Translations under genes and position numbers: made by a program | Part shown: positions 37,201 through 50,383 of the stretch, one piece after another | How positions within the stretch are numbered: the first letter of the stretch is position 1 | Layout of the letters: the number at the start of each line of letters is the position of its first letter | NCBI GenBank assembly: GCA_019722365.1 | Contig: JADFUC010001527.1 | Location: 1 to 64,000, forward strand | Direction of reading: 5' to 3' | DNA length: 64,000 nt | Source of the DNA: Lithospermum erythrorhizon | Lineage: Eukaryota > Streptophyta > Magnoliopsida > Boraginales > Boraginaceae | The notes under the pieces: model-generated | Seen by the model: only the letters and a program-made list of their open reading frames with translations | Database searches by the model: none | What the model was told of the DNA's origin: nothing

Positions 37201-38644
37201 GGGAGACAGTATGAACCTTGGTATCAGATTTCCATGCCTTCTTCAAAATTGTCTTGCTTTCTAACAAAAAATAAAAATATTTCATGTATCAGCTGGAAGT
37301 CCGACTTCAGCTATAAAACCAAAAGGTAGAGAGAATCAAGTAACTAGTGGTTCGTAACTTGATTTATTACGATATTGACATGGAATCTGGCCCTTGCGAG
37401 CAGAGCACTGAATCTCGATTCAAACGATTAAAAGTGTAAATAAAGGTGTAGCTCGACGGATATGTAGGTGTGTGTATTGGGAAACTGGACTTTAGCCTGG
37501 CAACCTTACTTCCCAGTAATACCCTGATATCCTCGGTGATTGCTCTTCGACAAGTCTGCCTGCCGCTCAAGAAGAAGAAAACAAGCCCAAAGTTTAATTT
37601 CGAATGTTATGGTAACTGCTAGGTTCCAAAGGTTTAAAATGCCAACAATCTTAAGAGTTGAAAGAAGAGAGAATCATGATTTAAAATATACATAAATTCA
37701 GTATATCTCAGCCTGATTGTTCTATTAGTACTGGTACTCATTTACTACCTATATGAAAAACCCTTACTAATGTCACGAAACTAGACATGTGATGAAACGT
37801 ATTGCATTTCTGAGCACATTCATTTCAAAGTGCAGTATCTGAAGCCATGTTTGTTTTGTTAAACTGTCAATATGAACATTATTTTCCGTCTCTCATGGTG
37901 TCCCGTTCTCTTGTACTTAGGTTGAACAACTTAGAGGGGAAAATTCATCTTTGTTTAAGCAGCTTGCTGATGTTTCACAGCACTTTAAAGACTCTACTAC
38001 TTAATAATCGAAAGTGCTTAAATCTGAGGTTGAAGCTTTAAGAGCAAAGGTAACTCTATTACATTTCTCCTCTCTTGCCATTAGTATTTATCCATACCTC
38101 ATTTCTCTTCAAGCAGAATGAGATGCGTGATTTGTTTGGAAATATTTGTATTGAAGTCCAATATAATGGGAGTTGCTATAGTTTCTTCACATTAAATCAT
38201 TGAGAGACATTTACTGGATGGCAGTATTTTTGTTTATCAAACCTCATGTATAAGAATAATTAGCATGTTCAAGTGTTAAGACGTCTGAGTTAGTGTATAC
38301 CTCATTCAGGTGAAGTTAGCAGAGGATATGGTTTCTCGAGGCTCGTTGACGTCCAGTCTGAGTCATCTTCTTCAAAATTATCTCCATCCTCCCAATCTGC
38401 TAACAGCAACATATCGCCAATGGTCTCTGGGTCCTCGAAGTGACGATACCAGCAGATTTTACTTGTGAGTATCCGTGATTATCCGTCCGTGAACCCCACC
38501 TTTGACTCTGATGGTGCGGATTCTTTCAGTGGAAGCATCAATAATGGCAGTGTAGGTGACTTCTGTAAGCTGTGTCATGATGTATGGAATTGGGACTCTC
38601 TCATGTTGGTTCAGTATCAAAGTAGACATGATGTTGACTGCTAG
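34261..38644 (+). CDS. Group C bZIP transcription factor (bZIP9-like), damaged
   Basis: Group C bZIPs bind ACGT-core DNA and heterodimerise with group S1 factors in energy and amino-acid signalling. Exon 1 (34,261-34,441) starts MEKKNNPIS and has the diagnostic GMKRSPSELFLEEL N-terminus. Exons at 36,980-37,102 and 37,293-37,434 carry family blocks (GSPTSAIKPKGRENQV; DIDMESGPCEQSTES). The zipper exon 37,921-38,049 reads VEQLRGENSSLFKQLADVSQ ... EVEALRAK and continues at 38,310-38,644 with VKLAEDMVSRGSLTSSLSHL, then NPTFDSDGADSFSGS and the conserved VWNWDS C-terminus. The basic-region exon (about 37,541-37,605) is recognisable only as SACRSRRRKQA-like sequence with several indels, and an in-frame taa interrupts the zipper at 38,003. 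Either poor consensus or a decaying gene. Confidence 0.75.
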
Positions 38645-38816
38645 ATATATTATTGTATTAGTGCTTATTTGTTGTCATTGCTTTTATATTCCAGCCTTTT
38701 ATCGTGCATAGTGTATTGTAGAGACTAAGTCTTTTGATCTTTCTTCCATCAGTATAAAGACTCATCTTTTTCTTTGAAAAAGTTAATGCCAGTATAAACT
38801 TTACTATTTCTTAATA

Positions 38817-39062
38817 CTACTCTCCATTTCCATTTCAAATTAATTAACGCTTTTGTGATTAGACAGTCAAGGCCAAATTTACAAATTACCTTATTGATTA
38901 AGTCAAAAATATAAAATGATGTCATTGGATTCGCTTAATTTTTTTTTTTTCAAGTAATATTATTTTATTATATTTTTCATAATATATATAAGAAGTAACT
39001 AATGATTAAAATTGTGTCTCGGGGTGTCGGTAGTTTCATTAATTCAAAATTTGAAATGAAGA
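38817..39062. mobile_element. Stowaway-like MITE 3
   Basis: Related to the element at 33,398-33,635 over most of its length (shared ccatttcaaattaattaacgc, ataaaatgatgtcattggat and catttttcataatatat-like parts). Its right terminal repeat is degraded. About 245 bp, non-coding. Confidence 0.65.
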
Positions 39063-39845
39063 ATTTATAAGAACTTGCTTTGGGTTTAAGTTCATTGACC
39101 TTACTATGCTTAATTGACAATTTAATTGAGTAAGTACAATTAGGGGTAAGAGAGGAGAGTAATAAAGCATTACTTCAAAAATCGAAAACGTCAATTAAAA
39201 AAAATAAAAATTAATTAATATATAATTGTAACATGTAAATTGCATCACAAAGTCTGTGTGACAAAAGTTTTATCATACCTTTAAAGGCAATCTCAAGTCC
39301 AAAATTGAAACATCTTTTAATCTCTGAGGTCCTAAAGACTAGAGTGAAGCTGTCATTGTTTATGAAAATAAGTAAGTGAAAGCATTTTCTTCCAAGATTT
39401 TAAGCCATATAAAGATATTTTGTTATGTATTTTACATTTCCCATTTCTAGTTTTGAGAGTGCTATTAATCAATCCTCTCAATTACAAACTTGTTAAAAGC
39501 TGGGAAGTCTCTCTCTCAAACTCCTCACACTTGCTATTGATAGAGATTAGTATATGGATCTATCTTCTACCAATTTTAATTGACTTTCTCACATATTGTC
39601 GGTATAATTTTTATATTTAATTACTTTTTAATTATATTATTAAAAAAAAATTAAAAAAAAAATAAGATATGAAAGTTAATTTTAAAAGACGAATTCAACG
39701 ATATAAATTTTATATTTTAGAATAATGAATAATTAATAATTGATGGCCGTAAAATTCAATTTAAAAAAGCCAAAACCACTCATTAAAGCGGATCGAGTGA
39801 AAGAAATTATTTTCTTCACGCTTGTTATAGATCTATACTATATTC

Positions 39846-39896
39846 ATATCTATCTATCTATATATCTATATCTATCTTCTATATATATATGTGTTA
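39846..39896. repeat. (TATC)n/(AT)n microsatellite
   Basis: Short run of tatctatc then tatata units at the edge of inverted-repeat copy B, corresponding to the (AT)n run at the same edge of copy A. Confidence 0.8.
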
Positions 39897-42800
39897 ACGA
39901 AGCCAGATAAGAAGCTACCCCTTTTTCACGATTGAATCCATCAAAACAATTCTTTAATGGCGCAGATAATCAGATTTCTGGATAAATTTTTAATTAAAAA
40001 AAAGACCACAAATACAAATATTATAATATTGGATTCTACATGCAAATAGAATTGTTTTATTGTAGGGACTCTATTACAAGTTGTATATAGTATGAAATCA
40101 TATGACTCTACTTAATAAAATGACAAGTTTGATACAAAAATTGACATTATTTTTAATTGAATAATAAAAAGTATTATGTAAAGAATAGTTCAAGTTAAAA
40201 TAAGATGAAAATATTGTTAATATAATGATGAAAAATAGATGAAAGTATTAACATATTTAAGGCAATTTACTAAAAATATTATAATTTTTTATTCAAATCA
40301 ATATTATGTATATAAATTAGGATGACAAAATTTCTTAATTTGATCATTAATAAATTAATCTAGATAATATTTCTCTAATAATAATTTGAACCGGCATGCT
40401 AAGTCGCTAACAATGCAACATAAGTCTAAAGCCTAACTCCTGCCATTACAATCCTAATAATAGTAGTAATAGTTGTCTAATCTTCTAATTCTAAGGACTA
40501 TATCAACCAAAATATTGTTAATGTTGACTATTGAAGGTAATAAGTATATATACTAATCATGTTAATACCTTGCTTAAGGAGTTTCAAATAATTATATCAT
40601 TGAAAAAAAAAATTGAAACGATCTTTTGTGAGAAAATGTCATATTTTGTATTTATATATTTTGAATTCTTGTGGTTGAGTTTTAAATAATTTTAACTATT
40701 TTAAAAGCAAAACCATAACATTTTAGAGATTGGCGAAATTTGGTTTTGTCGTGTTGAGTTTTAAAGATGGATGCAGCCTTTCATAATTTTTTAGTTTTGT
40801 CAGGTTGAGTTTTAAATAATTTTAACTATCGAACAAAAGTTAATCGGAATTATCTGTAGACGTATGTGAAATTTAGTATTTATAAATTTTAAATTTTGAT
40901 TGTTGACTTTTAAATAATTTTAACTAATCAAAAGGAAAATCAATTAACCTTTTAGAGTTGGAGGTATTATGATATTTTCATAATTTTTAAGTTTTGTTGG
41001 TTGAGTTTTAAAAAAATTTGACAAATGAAAAAAAAATTGACCGCTCTTTTAGAGATGAATTTTGTATGTAGCATTCATAATTTAGTGGTTAAATTCTTAA
41101 TAATTTTGACTATTGAAAAAGAAAATCGGACAACCTTTTAAAGATGTGTAGTAGTATATAATATCATGTATCACTCTGAAATTTTTTTGTTGAGATTTAA
41201 ATAATTTTGATTATTGAAAAGAAAGTTTTACTTTCTTTTAGAGACAAATTTAGTATGTAGTATTCATAACTTTTATATTTATATGATTGAAAAATTATAT
41301 TGGTTATTTAATTAGATTTTTCAAAGATATAGAGATCATTAATTTATTTAGATGGTCATATTTGTCTTAGTAGATAATAATGTATTAAAGGAATATATAT
41401 AAATACTCTCAGATAATCTTAATTGTCTTAGTATTCCATACTAAATAGAAGAATTTGTATCTTGAAAATCATATCATGATTGCATGCATCAACATACCTT
41501 CTTTAAACACCTCCTAAAAATTAGAACAATCAATTGCACATCAAAAGACTATCGAGTCCACAACTAATAAAAATTCAAAACTTGACAATATTTAAGTAAT
41601 GGAGGTTGTACCACATATTAAAAGTACAATACTATTGAAATTATAATTCTTAGAGAATATAGGATAAACATATACATATAATTTTCTCATCATCTTATTA
41701 GCTTATTATTTTCAAATCATGTGATTCATTTTTAAACTCAAAGGATGTATTTATAAATTACTAAGAATTTCCCACATGACACCTATCATGAAATTAAACA
41801 TACAAAAGCCGACTTGTTATTGACCTAGATAACGATGCTTTAATGTTTATGTCAATAGTGAGCTATAAATTTGTTTATTAGGATATATTTTATTGCTATT
41901 ATATACTAATGTGATGAAATAATAATTTTCATGCATTAGTAACTCTCGACTTGATGTATAACGATTTGGTTTTATTATTATTAGATTTACTTTACTATAA
42001 TAATTTAATTATATTTTATATATATTTCATCTTGTATGCTTTTATAAAACTATTAATAGGTACTACCTTCTAAACTAGGGATATGTTTATTCATTTTTAT
42101 TAAAATTAAATAATATAAATAATATCAATTATTACGTATAAAGTTTTCATATTATATTACGCTATATATGTATAATTTGAGAAAAACTCTTTGTTTTCAA
42201 TTTTATATTTCAAATGAATTGGTACTCGCTAGTTATATATACAAGCAAAAATATGTACATAAGTTTTACATTATTGATTTTTTACTAAATATCACATTTA
42301 CATTGTTTCTTTGTTTTACCCATCTATTGAATATTACGAGAGAAATATAATAAGATAAAGTAAATTGAAAATAATAAGAGAGAACTACTCAAATCAAAAC
42401 TATCAAGAGTGTTAACAATACATTGCCAAAATATCTGACATAATAGACAAAGCTAAAGAATTTACATTTGAAGTCATAATTGATAAGACTCATACTTTGA
42501 CAAATATAAAATCATTATGAAAACTTAAACTCCACATTTATCTTTGAGCGAGTTCATAATTAATTTTGGATGAAATAGAACAGTGATATATGATTTCATA
42601 TTATTTACTTTTAACTATGCATAATAGTTCTTAATTTAGGCAATAAAATTATTAGAGAAGATATCAAAAGATTAATATTGACTTGCTTAGTATTCTTTTA
42701 GTTGAGACAAATTATTAATTTGAAATCATTATGAGTTAATAACTATAGATAATAAAAAAAATAGAATTGTACACTAAGAAAAAAAATATGTCGACCAACA

Positions 42801-43162
42801 AAGAATAAAAATAGTAAACAACAAGAACCAAAAAATAGAGTAAATTGATCTTGATACGGATGATGATGCATTAACTTTAATTAACAAATCAAAAGACAAA
42901 TGATGGAGAAATTTTGATTTAATTATGACAATTGAATTTTTAGATAATAAAGTTTAAAATATGTAGAGAATATTTTTAGTTTTTAAGAGGAAATTGATAC
43001 TTTTTAAAATATATAAAAATATATTTATTCGATAATTTTATTTTTCTACTACAATTTTGTTACCTTTTTATATCATAAAAATAAAATCACATGTAACAAA
43101 AGCTACACAATTTTATATCACCTTTTATAATTATAACAATGAAATTACGTGTAACAAAACTA
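39850..43162 (-). repeat. Long AT-rich dispersed repeat, copy B
   Basis: Reverse complement of copy A (15,958-18,720). Clear shared landmarks on the minus strand are the terminal tagttttgttacacgtaat (from 43,162), the gaactcgctcaaagataaatg segment (about 42,555) and the gtccctacaata word near the far end (about 40,075). It lacks the 160-bp insert present in copy A. No coding capacity recognised. Confidence 0.75.
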
Positions 43163-43984
43163 CCACTTAGTTTTGCAAATCATTCTTTTGTCTAAACAAG
43201 AATAGATGATCATGAGTGGTTAACTGGTTATGCATTTGATCCCAAGATAATTTGTATATCTAGAACTAAAAAAGATCTTACCATTAAGTTGTGTTGTCTT
43301 TGCAAGCCCATCCAATTGAAGAAAAAAGGCAAATTCTATCAACTAGTAATTAAGGTAATTTAAATTAAATCATGCCTAAAAAAGGTTAATTGGTACTTTA
43401 GTTGTCTTTTAGTTAATATTTGCACATAAATTAAGAAGGAAATAAAAAGTCAAATGTAGAATAATAATTAATTGAAATCATATCATTGCTTGATTGATAA
43501 TTTAACAATAAAAAGAGTCAAAAGTATATTGGAAATATAAAATTATACCTCTATATTAGAAATACAATTAATTTGAAAAAAAAAGGTTTAAAAAGATAAT
43601 TAAAAAGAAATTGAGGGAGTATATGATAACTCAGTCGTAGAAATAACGCAAAAGCTTTGTCAAAACATGAGTGGTTGGTATAACCGTAAGTGCACTTAAT
43701 GGTGCAATCCACTAGAGAGAAAGATGGCTTCTTTCGCAAATCAATCAATCGTCTCAACTCTCAATATTGAAAAAAGATAAGTAGCACAATTCCTAATGAG
43801 ATACACGTAAGAAGACAATAAACTGAAATCGGATTTGTTACATTCAGTATAGCATACTGATTCGTAATTTCAAAAATCCACTCAGCGATTCCTGCCCACA
43901 TATCACATATGAGCAAATCAAACACATCATCAGTTGAATTTCATTTCATCTTATCCAACTCCCTTTGGGACTAGTAAAACAAAG

Positions 43985-46386
43985 TCAGATTAAAAGCACT
44001 GGAACCATTGTGATATAACACAAGAACACCAAAACTGGTCCGAAAATCCAAAGAAGAAGAGGCAATGCTGCATAGAACAATCTATTCCCCACTGTGTTGA
44101 GAGTAAATCCTTTCTCTAGAAGTTGTGATACATACGCGGGCGTCACTGTACCATATTGGTCGGGAGGACAATTGACGAGGAAATTCACCTAGATCCATCA
44201 GGAAGTCAGAATTTAGTCCTAGTCTAACTAGTAGATACATAAATGTTACTACCTTAGTTGAAGGAAGCGAAAAGTATAAATGATACATAAGAAGGGGGGC
44301 AAAATGATAATTTTGTCCTTAATGAAACTTAACTACTACACTTTACCTAAACTTCTTAACTAATACACTCTCAGAATAGGAAGGAGCGTGCAAAATAAAT
44401 ACTATTTTACATCCAAAACCCAATACTATTAGGTGTGTGTATAACAGCTCGGGAAGTTGGTAAAGTGGGCAAGCAACCTGCCCTAAATGTTAATAATAAT
44501 CAAAGTCGTTTAGTCGATTTTTTAAATTTTATCTCGAATTTTCTTTTAAAAAATTTACCCCCCATATTTGAATCTTGCCCCTTGACCCTCTTAGCTTCAT
44601 GACTAACCTGGTTGATGAACCTGATTGAAAGGGAGTGACAAATGAAAGAGAACAAGAAAATGAGTAGGAGGGAGACATATTTGAGTGCCACCATGAATTC
44701 TCCATGAGCTCCATAAGGCAGTATCATCAAGCGGCTTCTGACACTATAAGTACTGCTTATGACTGCTGCTAAACCGAACAGAGAAGAATGGATGTAGTAG
44801 CCATCAAAGTCGACCCCATTATTGTGTTCTAAGGGTTTGAACTGCAAAGTATGTTTTTCTTCTCATTGTCCTGCATCTTCACCATGTTCATTTTCTTTCC
44901 AGTACTCACCATATACATCATCTCTAGTACTAATTTAAAGTTCCAATTCATATATTTTTTTAATTTGTTAAAAGAACACGTACCACATCGGTTTGGTAGT
45001 TGGTGCTCACATTTAATACAAGGCCTTCTCTATATTTCCTATCGTCAATCGATTTTAATCTAAAACCCCACATATACTTATCATCTTTTCATTTTTTAAA
45101 CTCCAATTTAAAATAATTTTTTGTTTGTTACCAAATAAATCCAAAATTGACATTCTTAGATTGTTTTTTACAATATTTTTCATAATATTTATCTCTTTTT
45201 TTTAAATAATATAATTAAAGATTATTTATCATACAAATTACTTTCGAAAAGCCAAAAAGTGAAATGGTTTGAAACAAAAGTATGTATTATAGAGTACACC
45301 CATTATGCAACTGAAGCGTCTTATTCATTCAAAGTTAAATTAGATGGATGAGTATAGAAGTTTTATTTTCGTATGAAATATTAGTTAATTTGTTTATATG
45401 GAAAATGACAGACAATAGCTAGATTAATTAGTGAGTAATGATTAATTGTAATTTTTTGTTAAACTTTAAAATTGCAAAAAAATTCAGAATTCTATCTTTT
45501 AACTTTATTCCAAAACACCATTATGGGTGCAATCTGAATAATAAATCAATCTAGTACTATATAATGGAATTTTATCATTTAGCTTCTTATGCAATTAATG
45601 CTTGCTGTTTAAAAGAAAATAAGCACTGAGTAGTTTATAATATGTGTAATTCTCTAAACAAAAAGTTACAATTTTAAGTTATTAGTTGGAGTAGTCTCCA
45701 CTCTTAAGTTTATTTGTTTAATCAGTTAAAATTTAAAAAAGACAAATCACATGGAGTAATAATAATATTCTGATGACTCGTATTTTTTTACGTACACCAA
45801 AAGGTTGCCTCCAACTGAGAATTTATGCCTTGCAAGTAATCACTACCAGTAAAACTAAATGTTCTCTTCACTTGAGAATATAAATATGTAATACTGTTCC
45901 AAGCTGGAATTTAAATCGATCATATTTATTGAGACATGTGCCAAAAGGTGAACTTGATTTATGCATATAAATATGATCACTTGGCAATTAATTCATACTG
46001 CTTAATAAATTATGGCCTGAATCTTGAATTTTGATGATTAATTATTTAAATTTTGGAATCTTATAATATATAATAGTTTTTTTTTTTAATCTGAATAGTT
46101 TACCTTTATCCACAAATAAAAAGTGTCATTTAATACTATAAAATTTGTTAATTATTTGACTGTTAAAAATGAAAGTATACTTTTGGGATATAGCCAGATG
46201 GAATAATTACTAATTAGTTACATACCCTACAGATGGAGGAGACCCACATGCGTATGCCGTTGGCGTTGGTGCCGACGATGTACTTAGCGCTCTGTTCGAA
46301 CTCTTTGCCACAACCAAATATATGATATCCCATGCAAAAACATAAACCCCAAAGGCAAAGAATTACATTCATGCTTTCTTCCATTC
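43985..46386 (-). CDS. DUF599 family membrane protein
   Basis: DUF599 proteins are plant multi-pass membrane proteins of unknown biochemical function. Minus-strand exons: 46,386-46,226 (MEESMNVILCLWGLCFCMGY ... IVGTNANGIRMWVSSI), about 44,876-44,608 (DNEKKNIL ... GLAAVISSTYSV, YGAHGEFMVALKYVSLLLIF, SLSIRFINQ) and 44,188-43,985 (TPAYVSQLLEKGFTLNTVGN, RLFYAALPLLLWIFGPVLVF, ending MVPVLLI-stop). Three to four hydrophobic segments fit the family. In the middle exon one extra T (about 44,845) and missing A and G bases in short homopolymers break the frame; the family sequence is continuous once frames are switched. The exon 1 donor is ambiguous by a few bases. Intron 1 is about 1.35 kb. Confidence 0.85.
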
Positions 46387-46389
46387 CAT

Positions 46390-48480
46390 CTTGATACTAT
46401 TATTATATTTCTTCTTCTTCTTCTGGATCTTCTTTACCATTTATTTGTGATGCGTTTTTTCTTAGCTAGCTTATGTTGCCTTTTCAATTCGCTAGCTAGT
46501 TTGTTTTAATCATGCATTTTTCTTGCTTAGCTTGTTGAGTGATTTCTTTTTTGGGTAGAATGTTGCATGTGGCGTCGAGTAAATTATGAGAATTGCTTGT
46601 TGGTATTTATATATGATTTCATGAGAATGAACGTGGACAGGATTGAATGTTGTATACTATTTTCATGCCAAAAGTTAGCCATGCACAAAAAGCATAACTC
46701 ATCATCCACTTCATTTTGAAGTTTTTATAATATTTTTGTGATCAGCCTAATCATGTGAGACGTCCCTTTTGTCTTTTGATTTATTTATTTGATGTATTAA
46801 TCAAATTATGAGTTATTTGGTAGTTTTAATGCATTTCTGATATAAGTCGTTGCATTAGATCACCTGGTCAGAACATCTAGAATAGCGTTGCATTAGTAAC
46901 AATTCATTAAGAGGAGTGGGCATTGCATTAGCACTTCTTTTCGATCAAGGCATTAGATAAAAAATGTAGTAGTGTTTGATCCCAGCAAATGCAAAGTTGT
47001 GATTTGGTTCAAGATAAGGATAATATTATAAATTTAGTCTCTGATAATTTACATGATGCTACAATTTGATAATATAATCAAATAGAGATGTTAATTATGT
47101 CCGTCTGATAAAAGTGGCATGTGATTACATGTGTCATTTGAATAGTTAGCAACTCCATCTATTGGGGACCAAGCAAATAATTTACACGATGCTACAATTT
47201 GATAAAAGTGGCATGTGATTACATGTGTCATTTGAATACACTATCATGGACTAAATCTGCAACACTTTCATTAATTGAGATCAAATCATAACTATGTCAC
47301 ATTTACGGGAATCGAATTAGCAATTAACTCTCAAAATTGTAGGGTTCTTTTGTTAAACATGTTTTATTCGTTTGAAACCAAAAAAAAAAAAAATCATTTT
47401 TCGTATTTTTTTTCATGTTTAATTATTGGTTAATAAAGACTAATTTTAGTAATACTGTATTTGACACCAACTAGTTGAATTTCGGGAAGTGAATTTTGAT
47501 TTGAATATGCTATGTGACTAGAGTTTATAAATAATCTTATATATGTGTAATCTTAGAAACCAGTACAAATCATCTTAGCTTAAAGATATTTAATATATAC
47601 TCCGTATGTAAGTGATTATTAAGATAAATTAATCATTAGCTTAAAAATGAAGCTTATTCAAATTACATAAATTAACATGCTGCAATGTAATCCCACATTT
47701 TCTTTGTGTAGAACTATTATATTAGAATATATTCGGATAAATTATAATATTTTAATATTCTAATTTGTTAGAATATATATATTCTCTGACAAGAACATTA
47801 TTGGACAAAATCCCATTAAGTAATGAATACAATGAGTCATGTTGGTGGCAGCCTAAATTATAGTCGTCGCAGGTTGTGAATCTCAACTCACGGGGAACAC
47901 AAGTTATTAGGAATGAATCATAACAGATAGGGAAAAGAGACAACTATGGATCAACAGAAATAGTTCACAATGAATATTCGATATGCATTATACTACTCTT
48001 AGGACCACATCTAGATTATATTATTAGTATTATACTTTTTATTTGATCTTATGTACATAAATATATGTGGCAGATGGTTTTGAAAATTAATCCGGTGTAA
48101 TTTTGTGACACAATCTAGAATCAAATCGACAATTTACTCAATATATACAAATATTAGTTATACTAAAAAAATATAAGTAATATATTTCGGATTAAAAGAA
48201 AGAATATAGATTAAAAATTGATCGTAATATAATTTTCAAGATATGTAACAGATCGTGATCAAATTTTTGAACTACAGCCGACTCCCATAGAAACCATGGA
48301 AATGTAAAGCAATAAGGAACAGAGTGTAAATCTGAGTGGACAATGGTTGGAAAAAGTTGGGAAGTTCGGAGGGGGATGAAATAGGAGATAAGATTTGAAG
48401 TGGACAATGGACACTCACCAGTTATCACGTACCATACCTACTATGGATGGAGTACTATATATTTAAGCTTCCCATTATTA
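46390..48480. other. Intergenic, with a local duplication
   Basis: No gene seen. Within it, 47,046-47,150 and 47,174-47,240 share two separate words in the same order: catgatgctacaatttgat-like and gataaaagtggcatgtgatt followed by acatgtgtcatttgaata. The second copy is more compact, so one arose from the other by duplication with an internal deletion or insertion. Confidence 0.5.
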
Positions 48481-48594
48481 CAGTTGAGGAATTAGGGGGA
48501 GTATGGCTACCGGCGCCGTTCCTCCTAGAATTTTAAAAAAATTATATTTATTCGCCCCTTCTTTAATTTTTATTTAAAGTTTTTAATTTTATAT

Positions 48595-49355
48595 ATTGCA
48601 ACGAAAAGTCTCTTCAAGATATTGAAAATGCTATGTATTTAGTTTCATTAACAAGAATTCAGCTCCAACAATTAAGAGAAGAAGGATGACTTATTTTGTT
48701 TGATAAAGTGAAACTATTAGGTTGCAATCATAAGATTGAGATTCCTGATATACAAATGATTTATAAAGGTGAAGAGGGAGAGGTCAGATAAATGAGGATA
48801 ACCTGTGAGAACATCATCTAAGAGTTGATCTTTTAATGCTTGCATTGATTTTTACTGCAAGAGTCAGTAACTGCATTTTGTGAAAATGTGATGTACTGTT
48901 TCATACTCACCTCATCATTGAATTCGAGGGATGTATTTGTTTTATTTAATGTTGATAATATATGCAAGTTAGCTGCTAAATTTTATCATGCATTTTACAG
49001 TTTACATTTAAAGTACGAGTTGAATCATTTCAAGATTAATTTGCGCATTTAAAGTGATGACTTGCAAAATGTCTCAACGATTTCAGAGTTGTGCAGGGTA
49101 TTGAAAGAGACAAAGAAGTGAGAAATATATCCGCTGATATATCGATTCGACGGCCCTCACCCGTCCGCTTCTATGCCTACATACCGTAGCTGCCTTTTTA
49201 ACAATGAAGATTGGGCGGGCAAACAAAAGTTGAGGAAAACAAGATGGACGATGACTTCCTTACCGAGCAGTTTAGTGCTATACACGAGAGTGCGCTTAAT
49301 TGCCTCGTAGTTTTGATGTCGATTCCATTATATATAGATGCTTGATCTTAAAAAA
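48595..49355 (+). pseudogene. hAT-superfamily transposase relic
   Basis: Read on the plus strand in shifting frames, this block resembles the C-terminal half of plant hAT transposases of the zinc-finger MYM/DUF4371 type: a SLTRIQLQ-like helix near 48,640, a block near 49,058-49,120 resembling LQNVSTISELCRVLKETKK, and near 49,243 the dimerisation-domain signature KMDDDFLTEQ. Frameshifts and stops abound and the N-terminal part is missing. It cannot be functional. Confidence 0.65.
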
Positions 49356-49849
49356 ACGCAGCCATTAAAGATACCAAACAAGATAAAATAATTTAGATTT
49401 TGCTTTCTATTTCACTTAACGCTTATTATTTATGTGTAATAATTTTTTTATGATAAATGGTATTTTTTTTTTACATTTAATCCTTCGCCTCTCTACACAA
49501 AAATTCTTCTTGGTTCCGCCATCGTATGATCATATATATTATGCAAAATTTATATTGTTTTATCAAATTAATAATTGTTGGGAATCTTATCAATTAATTT
49601 AAATTATGTAATTTCGACTTTAAATATATATCTTAAAGTTTTTGTAAAATGAAAATTTTCAACAAAACAATAATAATGTTAGTATTGTGTATGATGACAC
49701 TTATTTCATCATATAATTATATATAATCATGTTTAAGTATATATACCAATTATTGATTCAGAGATAAAGCATAGTGGCGGAGGTATTTGATGTCCTGTCA
49801 GTACATCCTAAATATATCTCATATATATGTGTAAAAATCAGCAAATACA

Positions 49850-49990
49850 TATATAGCATAGTGGTAGTGAGTAAGTAGGACACCATTGAGGTCTGGTGTT
49901 TGAATCTTGTTGGCTGCACTAATTTGTTGCATGATTGAGGAAGGTGTTTATTTGATACTCATAAGTTTCCACCTCGTACACTAGTATTTA
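49850..49990 (+). mobile_element. tRNA-derived SINE remnant
   Basis: tagtggtagtgag at 49,859-49,871 (A-box-like) is followed by ggtgtttgaatcttg at 49,895-49,909 (degraded B box). Spacing of about 35 nt is right for a polymerase III internal promoter. The downstream body is AT-rich and short. Confidence 0.5.
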
Positions 49991-50383
49991 TTTTAATATT
50001 TTATAAATAAAATTAGATAAAATATAATTATATAAATTAAATATTAGCACCTTTAATTACACGATTATTACAACATTAGTTTTTTTATCTATAATTAAAT
50101 TTTTTATGAGAAAAATAATAAAGTTTATTTTTTTTAACAATATGGGCCAAATGCAAAATTTTAAAGAAAACACTAGTGAGGGAGGTAAAAATTATGCAGC
50201 CCGACCCGCTTTAGCCCGACATAAGGCCCGTGCTTAATTTGACAAAACACCATATGTTTGAAGTTCTAGCTCCGTCACTCGATAAGTATATACTACTACT
50301 CAATCTCATGATGACATATAAACCAACATATATTTATCTAATGAAAATTAAGGAAAACCCCACTATTATGACATGAGATATAG

